In this document: positions 50,400-53,907 of the stretch, piece after piece
Numbering within the stretch: the stretch's first letter is position 1
Layout of the letters: the number at the start of each line of letters is the position of its first letter
Assembly (NCBI GenBank): GCA_036821485.1
Contig: DAISJM010000023.1
Location: forward strand, 1 to 53,907
From: DAISJM01 sp036821485
GTDB taxonomy: Bacteria > Verrucomicrobiota > Kiritimatiellia > CAIQIC01 > JAGNIJ01
DNA length: 53,907 nucleotides
Reading direction: 5' to 3'
Program-made: the position numbers and the translations under genes
Notes under the pieces: model-generated
The model's input: only the letters and a program-made list of their open reading frames with translations
Databases searched by the model: none
Told to the model about the DNA's origin: nothing

Positions 50400-51764
50400 C
50401 TACAGGTCAGGCTGGCGCACCCGGAGTTGGTATTCGACCTTCGCCCTCCGGCCAGGCTCGGCTTCCACAAGAAACTTCAGGCTCCGGCCCGTACCCCGAT
50501 TCGGCAGGCTTGTCCGCACGACGGCCCATTCCAGGATCAATGGTGGCTTCTCCCTCATCTCCACCAACACGGCGCCCGAACGCTGATTCAAAACCTGCAA
50601 CCCAATAGTTTCTTCGTAGTATCCGCTGATCGCGGGCGTACGCGCCAGACTCTGCCGCCAACCCAACATGTCGGCCGCAGGCCCAAGGTCGATGCGAATC
50701 TCGTCGTTAACGTTCGCACGCTCTTGCCATGCTTCCTGCAGATACCGGTTCCTCGCCGACCCCATGAAGATCTCCGCACGCCCCGGGGGAATGGCCACCC
50801 CCATCCTGTTGGCTGCGCTGTTGCGGATCACGATGAACTTGCGCAAGGGGTGTCCCTGCCCCGCTGTGCCAAACGGAACTTCGCTCGCATCCATCACGTA
50901 GAGTCTGGACGCCGGCGTGCGCGTCGTGCGCACCAGCGACATGTCGGTGGTCGATTGCGGAAGCAGAGCCACCTTGCCCGGCAGCGTGTACGCATGCGCA
51001 ATCCCGGCCTCCTCCGGTTTTCTCCGCCACAGATCCGCCAGGGGACTCTCGTCGTCCACCATCAGGAACCCCGGATCGTTCTGCGGCAGACGCGTTTCCG
51101 CCCTGGGATCCCCGACAACCTGCACGGCAGCCTCATCCCACGAGGCAGAGGTCGGATTATGAATCGTCACAACTCCCGTAAAATCGACGGAAACCGGCTC
51201 CTTCTCTTCCGCCTGCTCGCCACGGACCATAACCTGGTATCGAGCTTCCCACGAAGGCCCGTGCACCACGTACATCACATCCACGCCGATCTTCTTCCAG
51301 GACAGCGGAGAGCGGATCCTACACCTCACCCGACGGGAGACCGCCGACGCGCCAGGAAGTTGCGCGCTGCCCGGATGCCAGACAACCGAATCGCCCTCCG
51401 TGCTCACGGCTCCGCGGAACACGTTGGTGTAACCATCGCGCGCCCATTCCATCAACTGCAGCGGAACACGTCGTGAACGGATGGACAACGAGGACAGATC
51501 AGCCTCGGGAGGTATGCGATCGAGGACAATGGTCTGTTCACCCTCAACGAGATCCATCACACGGGACTCTCTGATCAAGGCCCATCCCGGCCCAATCGTC
51601 ACCGCCGTATCATGGATATCGGATACCGTCGCCGAATCTCCGCGCGGTGCAGCCGTTGCGCCCACCACCAAAGCCAAGGTCATCACCATGATGAGAGCCA
51701 GCGCGGAAACTCCCGACAGCCGGCCTATGGTATCCGGGTCTTTCATCCAGGGATTTCGATTCAC
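50400..51764 (-). CDS. DUF4139-type exported protein, second copy
   Basis: A 454-residue protein starting at GTG 51764, overlapping the upstream stop (GTGA); ATG 51746 is possible. The signal or anchor segment is ALALIMVMTLALVVGATAA. The body fits the pattern of DUF4139: PGWALIRESRVMDLVEGEQTIVLDRIPPEAD, VMYVVHGPSWEARYQVMV and VTIHNPTSASWDEAAVQVVGD. The function of DUF4139 proteins is unknown. It is shorter and diverged from the upstream copy, so the pair looks like an old tandem duplication. Confidence 0.72.
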   Translation of the reverse strand: MNRNPWMKDPDTIGRLSGVSALALIMVMTLALVVGATAAPRGDSATVSDIHDTAVTIGPGWALIRESRVMDLVEGEQTIVLDRIPPEADLSSLSIRSRRVPLQLMEWARDGYTNVFRGAVSTEGDSVVWHPGSAQLPGASAVSRRVRCRIRSPLSWKKIGVDVMYVVHGPSWEARYQVMVRGEQAEEKEPVSVDFTGVVTIHNPTSASWDEAAVQVVGDPRAETRLPQNDPGFLMVDDESPLADLWRRKPEEAGIAHAYTLPGKVALLPQSTTDMSLVRTTRTPASRLYVMDASEVPFGTAGQGHPLRKFIVIRNSAANRMGVAIPPGRAEIFMGSARNRYLQEAWQERANVNDEIRIDLGPAADMLGWRQSLARTPAISGYYEETIGLQVLNQRSGAVLVEMREKPPLILEWAVVRTSLPNRGTGRSLKFLVEAEPGRRAKVEYQLRVRQPDL

Positions 51765-53227
51765 CAGCGATAGCGAACCGTGTAATGGATGGATCTTCGC
51801 CCGCCGGACTTCAGTGCCACCTGGAACTCAACGGCCTGCGCGCCGGCATTTCGATAATCCGTGTCAGCCTTCACGATCTCGTATTGATTCCACCGGTAGA
51901 GGTGCTCCAACACGCGAATCTCCACATCTTCACCCGAATTGTTCTCCAGGCGAATCTCAAAGGACTCCTCGTACTCGTGTAGCGGAGTGATCTCGCTATA
52001 GCCGGTGCGTTCACGCTCGCCAAGCAGGCCCACGGCCGGCCCCAGCAGCAACTGTACCAGCGTCCCGGATCTTGTCGGAGGTAGTGTATCCTCGCCCGCA
52101 AGCTCCATCATTCCGTCAGCCTTCTGGCGGTAGAGCCGCAGCCGGCCGGGAGGCATGTCCATGCCGAGCCCTGTAGCCACGGAGTTGCTGAATCGGAGAT
52201 ACGTCTCCACGGCGCGAGAGTATTCCGTACCATAGTTCCAATCGTTGCGCCGGTTGCGCTGGAATCGGTCGAATTTGACACCGTCATACTCGTACACCTT
52301 CGATACCGGCAACTTCGCGACCGACAACAACTGCACATAACGGGTCTCGCCGTTGGCCAGACTCACTGGCGCGGGAAGCTCATACGTCTGCAAAGCTGCG
52401 GCTCCGGCCACAACCTTCTCAAAGGTCGGTTCTGAGGCACCCTGGGCATATCGCATCGCCGGACCCGCCGCCGAACCGTCCGCAGAAGGAATCGATCCCT
52501 TCTCCGTACTCACCAACTTGATCCTCGCCTCATCAAACTTCGTCCCGGTCCCGTTCGAAAGGGCTACACGTCCGGTCAGAAAGGCTTCGACTTCATTCTC
52601 CGTCAGAACGGCCTCGTAGGAAGCGCTCCAAGTGAGTCCTTCCGTGGCGTAGGACAACCGAAAACGTTGTGGGCCATCCTGCCCGGCATTCAAGCGCCAG
52701 AAGAGAGTCGGCTCGGGTACCAGCGCACCTCCCGGCTGGGGAAACAGCACTGCGCTCACGACATCATCCACACGGTACATCTTGAGCGACCCGTCATCGA
52801 TCCGCAGCACCAAAGGCTCCAGCCCCGTTCCCCTCTCCGTCGACGGAGCCGAAACCAGCGCCCCCTTCTGAGTGCCCGCCAGCGTGACGACCTCCACGGT
52901 CCTTCCCAAGTACCGCTTGAAAACACGATCCACACTCGTCAGGTCATTCTCAAAACGCTGATCCAGCAGCTCAAAACCCGGACCGCCCAATGGCGAAAAG
53001 GCCACGGAGAAGGGATCGAGCCGGGCCGGCATCTGCCGCACCCGAACCTTGTTCTCCCCCTTGGCCAACGTAATCGAACGCACCTCGCTCACCAAGGCCA
53101 GCCCCGTGTCATAAGCCGAGATGCTCACACCCTTGGGTGCCGAGGCCTCGATGTCCTGTGCCGAAGAACGTGGAGTTGATGCCAGATAGACTAGAACGGC
53201 GAATCCAAGGATGTGCAGTATTCTCAT
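51761..53227 (-). CDS. DUF4139-type exported protein, first copy
   Basis: A 488-residue exported protein with signal peptide ending SSAQD. The first strands (GVSISAYDTGLALVSEVRSITLAKGENKVRVRQMPARLDPFSV) and the later LSYATEGLTWSASYEAVL, GRVALSNGTGTKFDEARIKLV blocks are DUF4139-like; the end IRVLEHLYRWNQYEIVKADTDYR is a beta-sandwich. Ribosome binding site GGAG before ATG 53227. A -10-like TATAGT is at 53269-53264. The pair is co-translated; secreted and of unknown role. Confidence 0.75.
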   Translation of the reverse strand: MRILHILGFAVLVYLASTPRSSAQDIEASAPKGVSISAYDTGLALVSEVRSITLAKGENKVRVRQMPARLDPFSVAFSPLGGPGFELLDQRFENDLTSVDRVFKRYLGRTVEVVTLAGTQKGALVSAPSTERGTGLEPLVLRIDDGSLKMYRVDDVVSAVLFPQPGGALVPEPTLFWRLNAGQDGPQRFRLSYATEGLTWSASYEAVLTENEVEAFLTGRVALSNGTGTKFDEARIKLVSTEKGSIPSADGSAAGPAMRYAQGASEPTFEKVVAGAAALQTYELPAPVSLANGETRYVQLLSVAKLPVSKVYEYDGVKFDRFQRNRRNDWNYGTEYSRAVETYLRFSNSVATGLGMDMPPGRLRLYRQKADGMMELAGEDTLPPTRSGTLVQLLLGPAVGLLGERERTGYSEITPLHEYEESFEIRLENNSGEDVEIRVLEHLYRWNQYEIVKADTDYRNAGAQAVEFQVALKSGGRRSIHYTVRYRW

Positions 53228-53434
53228 GCCCGAGTCTCCTGCCGCAGATTAGATGCTGCACGTACTATAACAACCTGCCCCCTCCCCTGTCACGCCACCC
53301 GTATTCCCCGGACAACCGATTTGGCCCAACGCCCGCATTTAACGCGAGGGGGGCTTCGGCGTATTTCATCCTTCTGTCCGACGGTCACGCTCCTGGTGCA
53401 CACCGCCGGACGTGTTCCGCGGGGGGATTGATCA

Positions 53435-53907
53435 ATGCCGGTTCGGGAAGTGTTTTTCCTGACATTTGCAATTCTGGGTGGCTTGGCCTTGTTCATCACG
53501 GGAATGAACATCATGACCGATGGCCTCCGTGCCGCCGCCGGCAGCAGGCTCCGCGCCCTCCTCCCCGCCACCACGCACAACCGCTTGGCCGGCATCGGTC
53601 TGGGCACGGTCCTCGGCACGCTGGTCCAGAGCAGCGCGACGACGGTCATGCTCGTCGGATTCATCAATGCCGGACTTATGACACTCGCCGAGTCTGTCCC
53701 CCCCATGCTTGGGGCCAATCTCGGCACCACGATTTCCATGCAACTGATCTCGTTCAGGATCGGTGACTATTGTTTCCTCGCCATCACCCTCGGATTCATC
53801 CTCCATTTCGTCGGACCGACCCAACAAATCAAACATGCAGGCCAGGCCATCCTCGGTTTCGGCCTGATCTTTCTGGGCATGAACACCATGAGCGGTGCCA
53901 TCAAACC
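53435..53907 (+). CDS. Na/phosphate cotransporter family, 5' part
   Basis: Begins with ATG 53435 after a GGGGGG-type ribosome binding site and is open to the window edge (about 157 residues). It has membrane spans FFLTFAILGGLALFITGMNIM, LAGIGLGTVLGTLVQSSATTVMLVGFI and later segments. QSSATT is the signature of the PF02690 Na/Pi cotransporter (NptA/YjbB) family, and NLGTTISM is the second repeat-like motif. These import or export phosphate with sodium. The C-terminal part, often a PhoU-like domain, is outside. Confidence 0.88.
   Translation, partial: MPVREVFFLTFAILGGLALFITGMNIMTDGLRAAAGSRLRALLPATTHNRLAGIGLGTVLGTLVQSSATTVMLVGFINAGLMTLAESVPPMLGANLGTTISMQLISFRIGDYCFLAITLGFILHFVGPTQQIKHAGQAILGFGLIFLGMNTMSGAIK

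Noticed and set aside
1..53907. tRNA, rRNA, tmRNA or CRISPR array
   Set aside because: No segment with tRNA-like arms or regularly spaced direct repeats was found in the gaps.

Overview
The window reads as a chromosomal segment of a Gram-negative bacterium with GC-rich coding sequence and short intergenic gaps. An outer membrane with LPS is implied by a BamD-like lipoprotein, LptE, an LptF/LptG permease, a WaaP-type LPS kinase and several lipoproteins. Large LamG and pectin-lyase-like surface proteins, duplicated DUF4139 proteins, a bS22-like (AURKAIP1/COX24) mini-protein, TTTTTCCAA/TTGGAAAAA palindromes and word-like dispersed intergenic repeats remind me of Kiritimatiellota/Verrucomicrobiota genomes of the PVC superphylum. 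That placement is inference; there is no rRNA in the window to settle it.

Layout. 1-1777: two translationally coupled exported surface proteins on the minus strand (the second cut by the window edge), divergent from rlmN, with a perfect palindrome between them. 3012-8963: an AsmA-like membrane protein, a 380-base gap made of dispersed repeats, bioA, a six-hairpin glycosidase-like protein and small unknown genes. 8995-17356: a DEAD-box helicase, then the pyruvate dehydrogenase operon aceE-aceF-lpd with a glycosyltransferase behind it. Facing it on the minus strand is a GH94-like phosphorylase followed by lplA, whose product would attach lipoate to AceF. 21043-22833: divergent promoters, purN, hisG and a 29-residue bS22-like ribosomal protein. 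22945-28233: a TPR lipoprotein, a CsgG-like protein, an atypical SDR and a site-2 protease.

28339-32982 looks like an inserted defence cassette on the minus strand. An MmeI-type single-chain restriction-modification enzyme is followed after 12 nt, with its own ribosome binding site, by an OLD/PARIS-like ATPase fused to a TOPRIM nuclease. The cassette abuts what appears to be the orphan 3' end of a surface-protein gene. It is the best candidate for an undescribed system in this window.

33151-46919 is housekeeping and envelope biogenesis: serA, bamD-like-lptE, rpsT, an LPS kinase overlapping an M50-like membrane protease, an ECF sigma/anti-sigma/periplasmic-protein triad, rsfS-nadD, eno-ftsB-zinc ribbon, and folD-lptF-VTT. 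47011-53907 holds an XdhC-like protein, an SDR, a glycerophosphodiester phosphodiesterase, an SGNH lipoprotein, two coupled DUF4139 proteins and the start of a Na/phosphate cotransporter. I found no tRNA, rRNA, CRISPR array, transposase or integrase.
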